Below are positions 8,716 through 17,173 of a DNA stretch of 64,000 bases, in pieces. Source of the stretch: Catellatospora paridis (GTDB lineage: Bacteria > Actinomycetota > Actinomycetes > Mycobacteriales > Micromonosporaceae); the NCBI RefSeq assembly GCF_009720365.1, contig NZ_ML769312.1, positions 372,001 to 436,000 on the forward strand. Reading direction: 5' to 3'. The notes beneath the pieces are model-generated. The model saw nothing but the letters and a program-made list of their open reading frames with translations, did no database searches and was not told the origin of the DNA. Positions within the stretch are counted from its first letter, which is position 1. Every line of letters starts with the position of its first letter. A program made the position numbers and the translations under genes.

Positions 8716-10454
8716 ACGCCCACCCGCCGGTCGTACGCCGCCAGCAGCTCCCGGTAGCCCGCCACGTCGCGCATCAGCTCGTGGTGCGCCCCGGCCGCCA
8801 CCACGCGGCCCCCGGCCAGGTAGACGACCTCGTCGGCGAGGGCGATGGTCGGCCGCCGGGTCGCGACGACGAGCATGGCCGGGCCGCCGGGGGCTGCGCG
8901 CAGGCCCGCGACGACGGCCGCCTCGACGACCGGATCGACGGCGCTGGTCGCGTCGTCGAGCACGAGCAGCCGCGGGCCGCCGGCCAGGGCGCGGGCCAGC
9001 GCGATCCGCTGGCGCTGCCCGCCGGACAGGGCCGCGCCGCGCTCGCCGAGCTCGGTGTCCAGGCCCTGCGGCAGCAGCCGGACGAAATCGTCGGCCCGCG
9101 CCACGGCCAGTGCCCGCCAGACCGCGTCGTCGTCGACGCCGGCCCGCCCCAGCGCGACGTTGCCGCGCACCGTGTCGGCGAAGACGAACGGCACCTGCGG
9201 CACGTACGCCACCGCCGCCGCGTACGCCCGCGCCGTCAGCTCCCGCACGTCGACCCCGTCGACCAGGACCACTCCCGACTCGGGCGCTAGCAGCCGTGCC
9301 GCGACCGCCGCGACCGTCGACTTGCCGGAGCCCGTCGGCCCGACCAGTGCGACCACCCGGCCCGGGGCCACCCGGAACGACACGTCACACAGTTTCCGCA
9401 CGCTCACCTGCCGCAATCGCAGCTCGGCCCGTCCGCCGCCGAGCGAGGCCGTGCCGTGCGGCAGGCCATCGGCGGCGGCCAGGACCCGGTCCACCCGCTC
9501 CGCTCCGGCCACCGCCCGGGGCATCGCGCCCAGCAGCCAGCCGATGGCCCGGATCGGCATGTCCATCAGCGCGAACAGGAACGCCGCGGCGGTCAGGTCA
9601 CTCAGGCCGAGCGCGCCCTGCTCGCACCGCCACGCCCCGACGACCAGCACGGCCAGCGTGCCCACCTGGGGCAGCGCGTCGATCACCGGATCGTGCCAGG
9701 CACGGGTCCGGCCGATCGACACCAGCGCCTGCCGCAGCTCGCCGACCTGGTCGGCGAACCGTCGCGTCTGGTGATCCGCGCGGCCCATCACCTTGACCGT
9801 CAGCGCGCCGTCGAAGCTCTCGTGCGCCAGCGCGGTCACCCGCGCCCGCAGCGACTGGGCGAGCCGGTAACGCGGCGCGACCCGGCGCGAGTAGACGGCG
9901 AACACCGTGAGCAGGCCCGGAAAGACCACCAGACCGATCAGGCCGAGCGTCCAGTCCACCGCGAACAGCGCGACGAGCGCCCCGACCAGCAGGAACACCG
10001 TCGCCATGGCGTACGCGAGGCTGCCCGCGGGCGATGCCGACGCGTCGACGTCCGACGACGCGTTCGACAGCAGCGCCCCGGTCGGGTTGTCGCGGTGCCA
10101 CGCGGGCGGCAGGTGCAGGTACTTGCGCACGATGGCCTTGCGCTGCCGCGCCTGCAGGCTCTGCTGCAGGTAGACCGCACCCAGGCGGCGGCTGAAGATG
10201 CCGACCACCTTCAGCGCGCTCAGCCCCAGCAGCGCGGCGGCCGCCGCGGCCAGCAGCCCCGCGTCGACCCGCCCGCGGTCGAGCATCGGCGCGACCACGT
10301 CGGCGACCACCGCGCCGATCGCGAACGCACTGCCGATCGACAGGACCACCACCAGGGCCGCGCCGCCGAGCGAGACCAGGAACAGCCGCGGCTCGGACCG
10401 GATCATGCGCCCGCAGAGCCCGGCGCCCTGGGCGATCAGCTCACGTGTCCTCAC
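8712..10454 (-). CDS. ABC exporter half-transporter with a non-canonical ATPase site, first gene of pair
   Basis: 580 residues, six-helix permease plus nucleotide-binding domain. Walker A is GPTGSGKST (~370) and the signature LSGGQRQR is canonical. Walker B reads LLVLDDATSAVD with Asp in place of the catalytic Glu, and the switch region reads VVATRRP without the usual histidine. This is the pattern of the partner with the degenerate site in heterodimeric exporters. Start chosen at GTG 10454 because GGAGG lies eight bases upstream; longer frames would run into the sulfotransferase-like gene. Translationally coupled to the next ABC gene. Confidence 0.92.
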   Translation of the reverse strand: MRTRELIAQGAGLCGRMIRSEPRLFLVSLGGAALVVVLSIGSAFAIGAVVADVVAPMLDRGRVDAGLLAAAAAALLGLSALKVVGIFSRRLGAVYLQQSLQARQRKAIVRKYLHLPPAWHRDNPTGALLSNASSDVDASASPAGSLAYAMATVFLLVGALVALFAVDWTLGLIGLVVFPGLLTVFAVYSRRVAPRYRLAQSLRARVTALAHESFDGALTVKVMGRADHQTRRFADQVGELRQALVSIGRTRAWHDPVIDALPQVGTLAVLVVGAWRCEQGALGLSDLTAAAFLFALMDMPIRAIGWLLGAMPRAVAGAERVDRVLAAADGLPHGTASLGGGRAELRLRQVSVRKLCDVSFRVAPGRVVALVGPTGSGKSTVAAVAARLLAPESGVVLVDGVDVRELTARAYAAAVAYVPQVPFVFADTVRGNVALGRAGVDDDAVWRALAVARADDFVRLLPQGLDTELGERGAALSGGQRQRIALARALAGGPRLLVLDDATSAVDPVVEAAVVAGLRAAPGGPAMLVVATRRPTIALADEVVYLAGGRVVAAGAHHELMRDVAGYRELLAAYDRRVGV

Positions 10455-10566
10455 CGGCCCACCTCCGCGAGCACGCCGCCCGCGTGCGGGCATCGCGGTT
10501 CCACAGCGCGTGCCCGGCCCGGAGCACGTCGCAGGTGCGCCTTCGCCCCACCGTGCCCGGCTGCCG

Positions 10567-11643
10567 TCACCGCAGCGCCTCCACCCAAAGCTCGGCGACG
10601 GTTCGCGTGAGCGCGGCCTCGTCGAAGCCAGGCCCGGCGGTGCGGGCGGCGGTGGCCGACCGGGACAAGGTCGTGCCCTGCTGGGAATCCCTGGCCAGGA
10701 CCTCGTCGAGCCCGGACGGCGCGGGCAGGTCACAGTGGGCGAACAGCGCATCGAGCACGGCCCGCGGGTCGGCGAGCAGGTCCTCGTAGGTCGCCGTGAA
10801 CAGGTGAGCGCCGCGGTGCCGCAGCGCCAGCGCCCGTTCCAGCTGCACCACCCACTGGCAGGCCATGACCTCCTCGGGCGACAGCAGCCGCCCGACCCGC
10901 TGCCGCCATCGGGCGACCAGCGGGATCAGTCGGCCGAGCCGGTCCTGCACGGCCGCGGGGTCGGTGTTCAGGGCCGGGTCGTACCCGGCGAACGCCCGCG
11001 CGGTCGACCGTGCCCACGACAGCGGCTCCCGGTACAGGAAGACGGAGGCGAACTGCGGGAACTCCTCGTGCAGCAGCCAGGCGAGCTCGATGACGAAACT
11101 ACGCGGCTTGATCACGACGGGGCGTCCCCGCGACAGCACCCGTACGCAGCTTCGGGTCAGCTCGCGCAGCTCTGGCCCGCTCAGCCGTGGCGCGAGCATG
11201 ACCAGCTGGGTGAGCACGTCCGGTTCGGACAGCCCGGCCAGGCCGCCGCGTTCGGCCAGCGCGGCGGCGACCAGCGTCGAGCCGCACCGCCCGGTGGAGT
11301 AGAGGAACACGCCGCTCGGCTGCTCGGGCGTGGGCAGCGCGTGCAGCTCGTCGTAGGACAGGGCGACGACCTCGGTCGCGTGCGCGTACTGCGCCTGGAA
11401 GTAGAAGGGCGCGCCGCCCGGGTCGACGTCCGTCCTGGTGAACAGGGCGCGGCGGGTGTCGTGGTCGAGGCAGTAGAGGCTGTGCCCCGGTTCGGTCAGG
11501 ACGACCCGCGGGTCGACGGAGGCCGTCGGCTCGCAGCGGAAGTCGGCGGGGCCCGCCACCGCGAGGGGGTAGGGCTTGGTCTTCTCCATGAGGGCGAGCA
11601 GCTGGGCCATCACACCGTCCAGGGAAGAAGACGGGGGCGGCAT
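10567..11643 (-). CDS. Sulfotransferase-like protein
   Basis: About 358 residues. FLYSTGRCGSTLVAAAL looks like the 5'-phosphosulfate binding loop of sulfotransferases, and FLYREPLSWARSTARAF resembles the 3'-phosphate binding segment (usually R-x6-S). The family transfers sulfate from PAPS to hydroxyl or amino groups; some members act on unknown substrates. Start is uncertain: ATG 11643 (MPPPSSSLDGV) is preceded by a G-rich stretch, and an ATG at 11610 (MAQLLALMEK) is possible. A longer frame to 11766 would swallow the operator-like sequences upstream and is less likely. It lies 112 bp upstream of the ABC exporter pair and could tailor the cluster product. Not proven to belong to the cluster. 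Confidence 0.75.
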   Translation of the reverse strand: MPPPSSSLDGVMAQLLALMEKTKPYPLAVAGPADFRCEPTASVDPRVVLTEPGHSLYCLDHDTRRALFTRTDVDPGGAPFYFQAQYAHATEVVALSYDELHALPTPEQPSGVFLYSTGRCGSTLVAAALAERGGLAGLSEPDVLTQLVMLAPRLSGPELRELTRSCVRVLSRGRPVVIKPRSFVIELAWLLHEEFPQFASVFLYREPLSWARSTARAFAGYDPALNTDPAAVQDRLGRLIPLVARWRQRVGRLLSPEEVMACQWVVQLERALALRHRGAHLFTATYEDLLADPRAVLDALFAHCDLPAPSGLDEVLARDSQQGTTLSRSATAARTAGPGFDEAALTRTVAELWVEALR

Positions 11644-11667
11644 GCCGGCCGCCCCCGTCTGCACCTC

Positions 11668-11688
11668 TCGGTCTCGGTACGAGACCGA
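11668..11688. promoter_or_regulatory. 21-bp palindrome upstream of sulfotransferase-like gene
   Basis: Perfect 9-nt arms TCGGTCTCG and CGAGACCGA separated by GTA, ending 25 bp before the proposed start. It could be a repressor operator or a 5'-UTR hairpin. Confidence 0.55.
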
Positions 11689-11709
11689 ACCACGCGACCC
11701 CACGCTAAG

Positions 11710-11757
11710 GGCAAGCGCTTTCCGCAAACAAGCATGTGCATGTGCAGATTTGTTGCA
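11710..11757. promoter_or_regulatory. Two-part regulatory motif (LacI-like operator plus TGCA-flanked element), copy 1
   Basis: GGCAAGCGCTTTCC at 11710-11723 has the AGCGCT core of LacI-family operators. Nineteen bases later, TGCAGATTTGTTGCA lies at 11743-11757. The same two elements recur at 14973-15021 upstream of the pectate lyase, with a 20-base gap. Because the genes they precede run leftward, both are in the upstream region. Confidence 0.65.
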
Positions 11758-11801
11758 TGACATCAAAGCGGGTGGATAGCGCCAATTCCGGCGTCACCGG
11801 C

Positions 11802-13049
11802 TCACAGCAGCCAGAGCGGCACGGCGGCGGCGAGAGCCTGGGCGCCGGTGTCGTTGGGGTGGATGTGGTCGCCGCTGTCGTAGGCGGGCAGCACCTTGCT
11901 CGGGGCGGCCGGGTCGCGCAGGATCTGGTCGAAGTCGAGCAGCGCGTCGAACTCGTTGTTCCCGCGCAGCCAGGTGTTGACCGCCTGGCGGACGGCCTCC
12001 TTCTCGGGCGTCCAGGACGAGTAGCCCTCGAACGGGCCGAGTGTCGCCACGACGACCCGTACGCCGCGGTCCTTGGCCTGGACCGCGAGCTGCCGCAGCC
12101 CGCCGATGATCCGGTCGGCCGGGTATCCCGACAGGTGCACGTCGTTGATGCCCAGCTCGACGATCACCGTGCGTACGCCGGGCTGGCTGAACACGTCGTC
12201 GTCGAGGCGGGCCAGGGCGCTGTCGCCCAGGGCGGGGGAGTTGATGGCCAGGCCGTCGCGGGTGACCTGGTTTCCGGCGAGGCTCACGTTGAGCACGCCG
12301 GGGTCGCCCAGTGCGGGCCAGGTGCTGGTCACGCGGCCGGCGAGGTAGTCGGGCCAGCGGGTGTTCGCGCCGAGCGTGGCGCCCGACCCGTCGCTGATCG
12401 AGTCACCGAGCACGACCACGGCACCCAGACCCGTCGGCGTGAAGGCCTCGATGCCGGCCAGGTAGTAGAAGTGGTTGTACGCGGCGGTCTGCCCGCTGCC
12501 GTCGATCTCGCCGGCCTTGTCGCCCGCATAGATGTACGAGGTCTGCCGGGCCGTCCAGTGCCAGGACGTCGCGCCGGTCGCGACCGGCAGGTACAGCGTC
12601 ACCGCCAGCTCCTGCAGCGCGGAGACGGGCAGGTCGACCGGGTCGCTGATCACCTCGGCACCCTTGTAGACCACGGCCGACGCGCTGCCGCCGAAGGTGA
12701 CCGGCCGGATGCTGCCGGGCTGCAGGGTGGGCGAGCCGGGCGCGGCGGGCAGGCCGACGCTGGCCCGGCCGATGCTCAGCGGCCCGGTGCCGTACGCGTT
12801 GGTGAACCGCAGCCGCACCTTCTGCCCGCCGAGCGAGACCCGCACCAGCTGGCGGATCGACTGATCGGCGAAGCCGTTGAGCGAGCTGCCCGTGTTGGCC
12901 AGGCTCGGCGCGGTCAGCGCGGTGCCCCAGGTGCCCACCCAGCGTGGCGGCAACCCGCCCGAGGCCGGGCCTGCCGCGGCGACCATGGTCGTCGCGGCCA
13001 GGCAGAGCCCGGCGAGCGTGGCCGCGGCGCGGCTACGTTTGATCATCAT
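11802..13049 (-). CDS. Secreted SGNH/GDSL hydrolase (esterase/lipase family)
   Basis: 415 residues. N-terminal signal peptide (MMIKRSRAAATLAGLCLAAT... with Ala-rich cleavage region near 27-32). A beta-rich N-terminal part contains GTWGTALTAPS. The catalytic SGNH domain follows: VVVLGDSISDG (nucleophile Ser), the ELGIND block III motif with Asn, and GDHIHPNDTGA with the catalytic Asp and His. Start ATG 13049 has GGAGG eight bases upstream. Probable substrates are ester-linked acyl or acetyl groups on lipids or polysaccharides. It sits beside the pectate lyase gene, in the same orientation, which favours a polysaccharide deacetylation role by inference. Confidence 0.9.
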   Translation of the reverse strand: MMIKRSRAAATLAGLCLAATTMVAAAGPASGGLPPRWVGTWGTALTAPSLANTGSSLNGFADQSIRQLVRVSLGGQKVRLRFTNAYGTGPLSIGRASVGLPAAPGSPTLQPGSIRPVTFGGSASAVVYKGAEVISDPVDLPVSALQELAVTLYLPVATGATSWHWTARQTSYIYAGDKAGEIDGSGQTAAYNHFYYLAGIEAFTPTGLGAVVVLGDSISDGSGATLGANTRWPDYLAGRVTSTWPALGDPGVLNVSLAGNQVTRDGLAINSPALGDSALARLDDDVFSQPGVRTVIVELGINDVHLSGYPADRIIGGLRQLAVQAKDRGVRVVVATLGPFEGYSSWTPEKEAVRQAVNTWLRGNNEFDALLDFDQILRDPAAPSKVLPAYDSGDHIHPNDTGAQALAAAVPLWLL

Positions 13050-13131
13050 TGGTGGAACCTCCGTCGATTCCCGAGGGGGATGGGGCGGACGCTCCGCCAC
13101 CGGCACCACGATGTCAATAAATACGTAATAT

Positions 13132-13149
13132 GTAGATACGCGAATCTAC
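13132..13149. promoter_or_regulatory. Palindrome in an AT-rich upstream region of the SGNH hydrolase
   Basis: GTAGAT and ATCTAC arms flank a 6-bp centre in a locally AT-rich stretch 83 bp upstream of the start codon. It is a candidate operator; the surrounding sequence (TACGTAATAT) probably contains the promoter. Confidence 0.45.
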
Positions 13150-13267
13150 TGTCGTGGTTGCCGGTTCGGTTGATTTATCCGGCCGTCCGGCGGCCGGGCG
13201 GGGTCGCGCGGTGAGGCGGGCAGCCCAGGGGCACCGGGCGGCCCGCCGGCCTACCTGCGCAGCGCGG

Positions 13268-14845
13268 TCAGAAGCGTGCTCCGACGTCAGCGCCGTTGGT
13301 CGGACGCAGGAACGTGGAGGAGGGGATCGAGCCGTCGGCGGCCCGCGCTCCGGTGATCGTGGACGGGTCGGTGCTCTGCAGCGACCAGGTCCCGCCGAGG
13401 TCCCACGAGTTGCCCGAGCCGCTGGAGTTCGCGCCGAGCGAGACCGCGGTCCCGTTGGCCACCGCGAGGTTCCTGGTCAGCGTGCTGTCGGAGCGGTTGG
13501 CGTTGAACCCGGTGCCGGGGTTGTCCCAGGCCGTGCAGCGGTCGATCAGATGCTGGCCGGGGTTGTTGTTGTCGATGACGCCACCGACCGCGTTGTCCCA
13601 GGTCATGCAGTTGCGTACGGTGTGGCTCGCGGACACGGCGTTGCCGCCGAGCTTGAACCCGTTGCCGTCGCCGGTGTAGTTCGGCAGGTTCCACCGGTTG
13701 AACCCGTTGCCCCAGGACAGGCTGTTCTCCAGCAGGATCGGCGAGGAGAACATCCAGAAGTCCAGCCCGTCGTCGGAGTTGTTCCACAGGCGCGCGCCGC
13801 GTACGACGTTGCCGCTGCCGGAACCCTCCTTGATGGCCAGGCCGTCGGCGCTCTCGCCGTTCTTGCGCGGGTCGCGGTTGCCGTAGCTGTCCAGGTTGAG
13901 GATCAGGTTGTTGCTGGAGGCACCCTGCAGGTGCAGGCCGCTCTCGTAGTTGTCGCGGGTGATCAGCCGTTCGAACACGCTGTTGTTGGTGTCCAGCCCG
14001 AAGACGGCGTACGGGCCGTGGATGATCTCCAGGCCGACGATGCGCCACCAGTCGCCCTCGATGTGGATCGCGCCGCGCTCGGCGCGGGGGATCGTGGAGT
14101 CCACCGCGCCCGGCGTGTAGGACATGTTCTCCCCGTCCAGCACGACCTTCTCGCTGCCGTAGTTGCGCAGCGTGATCGGCTGGCTCGACGTGCCGTTCTT
14201 GAGCAACTGCACGTTGGTGCTCGGCGCGTACGTCCCGCCGCGGACGTGGATCGTGTAACCCGCCTGGGCCAGGTCGACCGCCCGCTGGATGGTCTTGAGC
14301 GGAGCGCTGAGCGTGCCCGCGTTCGCGTCGTTGCCGGTGGTCGCGACGTACAGCGCGGTCGCGGGCGGGGTGGTGGTGCCCGTCTCGAATTCGAGATAGT
14401 CGACGTTCGCCAGGCCCGTCGACGTGGTGGGGGTGAGCCGGACGGTGTTGCTGCCGGCGTTGACGTTCACCGTCAGTGTCTTGGTCGTCCAGGCGTCCCA
14501 GGTGCCGGTGCCCTCGAACGACACGGTCTGCACCGTGGCCCCGTTCACGGCCAGGGCGGCGGGCCGGGCCGTCGTGGTGCCGTTGGCGAACCGTACGCCC
14601 AGGGTGGCGGTGCCCACGGCCGACGCGGTGACGGTGAACTGCACGTAGCCGCTGGTGTTGTTGTTGCCGTTGCAGAAGCCGCTGCCGGAGAACCCGGCCC
14701 AGTTGCTGTCGACGGTGCCGACGCAGACGGCGGGCGAGGTCTCGGCCTCATGGCGGGTCGGCGCGGCCGCCGCCATGGGTGCGGGCAGCGCCAGCACCGC
14801 GCCGAGGGTCAGCGCGGCGGCTGCGGCCAATGATGTGACTCTCAT
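13268..14845 (-). CDS. Secreted PL9-like pectate lyase with N-terminal carbohydrate-binding module
   Basis: 525 residues. Signal peptide MRVTSLAAAAALTLGAVLA ending near AAAAP. Residues ~32-150 form a CBM6/35-type beta-sandwich (VQFTVTASAVGTATLGVRFA, ending with VDYLEFETG). The rest is a right-handed parallel beta-helix opening with LYVATTGNDANAGTLSAPLK and continuing through stacked-asparagine coils such as LHLQGASSNNLILNLD, DDGLDFWMFSSPILLENS and GNGFKLGGN, which are typical of family PL9 lyases. Function: calcium-dependent cleavage of polygalacturonate outside the cell. Start ATG with GGGAG just upstream. Its upstream region carries copy 2 of the two-part operator. Confidence 0.88.
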   Translation of the reverse strand: MRVTSLAAAAALTLGAVLALPAPMAAAAPTRHEAETSPAVCVGTVDSNWAGFSGSGFCNGNNNTSGYVQFTVTASAVGTATLGVRFANGTTTARPAALAVNGATVQTVSFEGTGTWDAWTTKTLTVNVNAGSNTVRLTPTTSTGLANVDYLEFETGTTTPPATALYVATTGNDANAGTLSAPLKTIQRAVDLAQAGYTIHVRGGTYAPSTNVQLLKNGTSSQPITLRNYGSEKVVLDGENMSYTPGAVDSTIPRAERGAIHIEGDWWRIVGLEIIHGPYAVFGLDTNNSVFERLITRDNYESGLHLQGASSNNLILNLDSYGNRDPRKNGESADGLAIKEGSGSGNVVRGARLWNNSDDGLDFWMFSSPILLENSLSWGNGFNRWNLPNYTGDGNGFKLGGNAVSASHTVRNCMTWDNAVGGVIDNNNPGQHLIDRCTAWDNPGTGFNANRSDSTLTRNLAVANGTAVSLGANSSGSGNSWDLGGTWSLQSTDPSTITGARAADGSIPSSTFLRPTNGADVGARF

Positions 14846-14972
14846 GGGTCTCCCAAGCTGGAGCGGCGTGGTGCGAGCGCACGGCAGTGCGGATCACGCG
14901 CCGCGGGGCGGGGTGACGCGCGAGGGTCCTCGCCCGGAGGGGACCCGGAACGTCGATGCGACCCCAGTCTCT

Positions 14973-15021
14973 GGAAAGCGCTTGCCAAAAGGCAAGGGTT
15001 GACGGTTGCAGATTTGTTGCA
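14973..15021. promoter_or_regulatory. Two-part regulatory motif, copy 2
   Basis: GGAAAGCGCTTGCC at 14973-14986 is the reverse complement of the element in copy 1. TGCAGATTTGTTGCA at 15007-15021 is identical to copy 1 and in the same orientation. A smaller inverted repeat CTTGCC-aaaa-GGCAAG overlaps at 14981-14996. The region lies between the pectate lyase and the divergent membrane protein gene. Confidence 0.65.
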
Positions 15022-15101
15022 GGCCGATCGGGCTCCGATCGGGACGGCGCCCAGATCCGGATTCGACCGCCTGCGCAGGGGGAGTGTGAGAAATTTGGAC
15101 A

Positions 15102-15677
15102 ATGGGGGCTAAGACGTTCCTGGGCTTCGTGCCGTGGATCATCTTCTGGGTGGTGAGCGGGCCGAGCACGTGGGAGTTCGCGGCCGGCGGCGCGCTGGTG
15201 GCCGCGCTGATCCTGCTCATCCCGTCGCACGAGCGCGGTCGGATCAAGCTGCTGGAGATCGTGTCGGTGCTGTTCTTCGGCGCGCTGACCATCGCCGGGC
15301 TGGTGCTCGACCACAGCAGACTGATGTGGCTGGAGGAGTACGCGCAGGCGATCTCCAGCGCCGTGCTCGCCGTGGTCGTGCTCGGCTCGCTGGCGTTCGT
15401 GCCGTTCACCGAGCAGTACGCCCGCGAGCAGGTGCCGCAGCAGTTCTGGTCCACGCCGCAGTTCAAGCACGTCAACCGGATGCTGACCCTGGTCTGGGGC
15501 CTGACGTTCGCCGTCTGCGCGGTGCTGGGCATGCTCGCGCAGCCCGATCACGGCGGCTCCGCCTGGCTGAACTGGATCATTCCGATCGCGCTGCTGGTCG
15601 GCGCGTTCAAGTTCACCGCCTGGTATCCCGAGCATGTGAAGGCCGATACCCGTGCCGCGGGGACGGCTGCCGCCTGA
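15102..15677 (+). CDS. Integral membrane protein of unknown function
   Basis: 191 residues with about five or six hydrophobic segments (e.g. FVPWIIFWVVSG, GGALVAALILLI, ISSAVLAVVVLGSLAFV, LTLVWGLTFAVCAVLGML, IIPIALLVGAFKFTA). No catalytic motif is recognisable. It is divergent from the pectate lyase and convergent, 6 bp apart, with the SnoaL-like gene. The start ATG lacks a close Shine-Dalgarno; a GGGGGAG lies about 16 bases upstream. Confidence 0.75.
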   Translation: MGAKTFLGFVPWIIFWVVSGPSTWEFAAGGALVAALILLIPSHERGRIKLLEIVSVLFFGALTIAGLVLDHSRLMWLEEYAQAISSAVLAVVVLGSLAFVPFTEQYAREQVPQQFWSTPQFKHVNRMLTLVWGLTFAVCAVLGMLAQPDHGGSAWLNWIIPIALLVGAFKFTAWYPEHVKADTRAAGTAAA

Positions 15678-15683
15678 GGGCGG

Positions 15684-16130
15684 TCACGCCCCGGCGGGCA
15701 GGGTGGTGTCGTCGCGGGCGTCCATGTACATGTCGGACGCGATCTTCCAGCCGTCCGGCTCGCGGACGAACGCCTTCAGCGAGAAGTTGCGCCGCACCGG
15801 CATCGCCGACCCGTCGGCGCGCTGCTGCCCCTCGCGTTCGAGATAGGTCTTCACCACCGCCACGTCCGCGCTCAGGAAGCGGATGTCGGCCCGTGGCGGT
15901 CCGAGCGGCCGGCCCGCGGCGAAGTGCCGGTCGGCGAACAGCTCGGTCAGGTATGCCGCGATCTGCGCGCCGCCCGTGCGGGTCGTGCCGAACGCGTTCG
16001 TCCAGTCGGCGTCCGCGGTGTAGAGGTCGGCGACCCCGTCGGCGGACAGGCTGCCGAACGCGTGCCCCAGTCGCGCCATCACCGCGCCGATCGCGTCCTC
16101 GTCCTGCGGACTGCCCGTGAAACCGGCCAT
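15684..16130 (-). CDS. SgcJ/EcaC-like NTF2-fold protein
   Basis: 148 residues. The layout (IGAVMARLGHAFGSLSADGVADLYTADADWTNAFG, then VVKTYLERE and WKIASDMYMDAR) matches small NTF2/SnoaL-fold proteins such as the SgcJ/EcaC group. These form dimeric cone-shaped pockets and are often annotated as putative oxidoreductases or isomerases; the activity is usually unknown. Single gene, convergent with the upstream membrane protein. Confidence 0.8.
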   Translation of the reverse strand: MAGFTGSPQDEDAIGAVMARLGHAFGSLSADGVADLYTADADWTNAFGTTRTGGAQIAAYLTELFADRHFAAGRPLGPPRADIRFLSADVAVVKTYLEREGQQRADGSAMPVRRNFSLKAFVREPDGWKIASDMYMDARDDTTLPAGA

Positions 16131-16230
16131 GACCGCAGCCTACGGCCGGGCGCTGCGGCGGAACCGCGAAAACGCGCCACCTGACCGCGGCATCAAATTA
16201 TGATCAACATGGGTATGCGGAAGGAGTGCC

Positions 16231-17079
16231 ATGACCGCGACACAGCACCCGCCCCTGCGGCGGCGCGAGCAGGGCGGCTGGGCGATCATCGAGAACGAGC
16301 CCGCCGCGGTCCGGCACCGGGTGCTCATGCTGCCCGGCCTGTTCTGCACCGCCGAGTTCTACACCGCCATGCTGGCCGACCCGGCGCTGGCCGAAGCTGA
16401 TGTGCTCGCCATGGCCGCCGACCCGCCCGGATTCGCGGGCCGCCCCGTGCCGTCCGGGTTCGACTACACGATCGAGCGGTACGCCGACCTGGTCGAGCAG
16501 TTCGCCGCCCGGGAGGCCGTCGACGTGATCGTGGGTCACTCGTACTTCGCCAACGTCGGCATCGAGATCGCCGCGCGTGGCGACTACCCGGGCCGCCTGC
16601 TGCTGCTGTCACCGTCGTTCTCCCGCGACGACGAGGAGCACGACCTCATCGCCCTCGACGAGGCCGGACACGTGCCGGTGGTAGGCACGTTGGTCTGGCT
16701 CGGCATCAACCCGACCCTGAAGAAGGGCATGCGCGACCGGCTGCCCTCGGACCGCTTCACCGAGCTGTTCGCGCAGATGAAACGCAACCCGCATGCCGCC
16801 AACCGGCGCCTGGTTGCCGGGTTCTTCGACAACCTGCGGCGGCACGGCGACCTCGCCTCGCGGCTGGCCGGCACGGGCAACACGGTGTGGGTCGCCCGCG
16901 GCGACCGAGACGAGGTCGGGTTCACCGCGCAGGAACAGGCCGCCATCACGGGGGCCCCGCACGTGACGCTCAAGACCATCCCCGGCGCGGCCCACTTCTC
17001 CATCACCGACACCCCGCACGAGGTCGTCGAACTCGTCCTCGCGCTGCTGGCAGACCCGGCCGGCCCGGCCCAGGCCTGA
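16231..17079 (+). CDS. Alpha/beta hydrolase
   Basis: 282 residues. HRVLMLPGLFCTAEFY is the oxyanion-hole region, VIVGHSYFANVG is the nucleophile elbow (Ser in GHS), and GAAHFSITD carries the catalytic His. The acid is probably in the WVARGDRDEVG segment. Start ATG with AAGGAG seven bases upstream. Substrate not predictable. An AT-rich promoter-like segment (CATCAAATTATGATCAAC) lies immediately upstream. Confidence 0.88.
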   Translation: MTATQHPPLRRREQGGWAIIENEPAAVRHRVLMLPGLFCTAEFYTAMLADPALAEADVLAMAADPPGFAGRPVPSGFDYTIERYADLVEQFAAREAVDVIVGHSYFANVGIEIAARGDYPGRLLLLSPSFSRDDEEHDLIALDEAGHVPVVGTLVWLGINPTLKKGMRDRLPSDRFTELFAQMKRNPHAANRRLVAGFFDNLRRHGDLASRLAGTGNTVWVARGDRDEVGFTAQEQAAITGAPHVTLKTIPGAAHFSITDTPHEVVELVLALLADPAGPAQA

Positions 17080-17173
17080 TCGGCCGAGCCGCCGCCGCCC
17101 CTCCCGGCGAGTCCAGGTGTTGTGGACGGTCGGCACTGCCGCAGTGACCAATGGCATGCCTAGCGTGCGCGGC

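Noticed and set aside
10455-10751. N-terminal extension of the first ABC exporter gene
   Set aside because: It overlaps the sulfotransferase-like coding region and has no membrane or family features; a strong ribosome binding site sits before GTG 10454.
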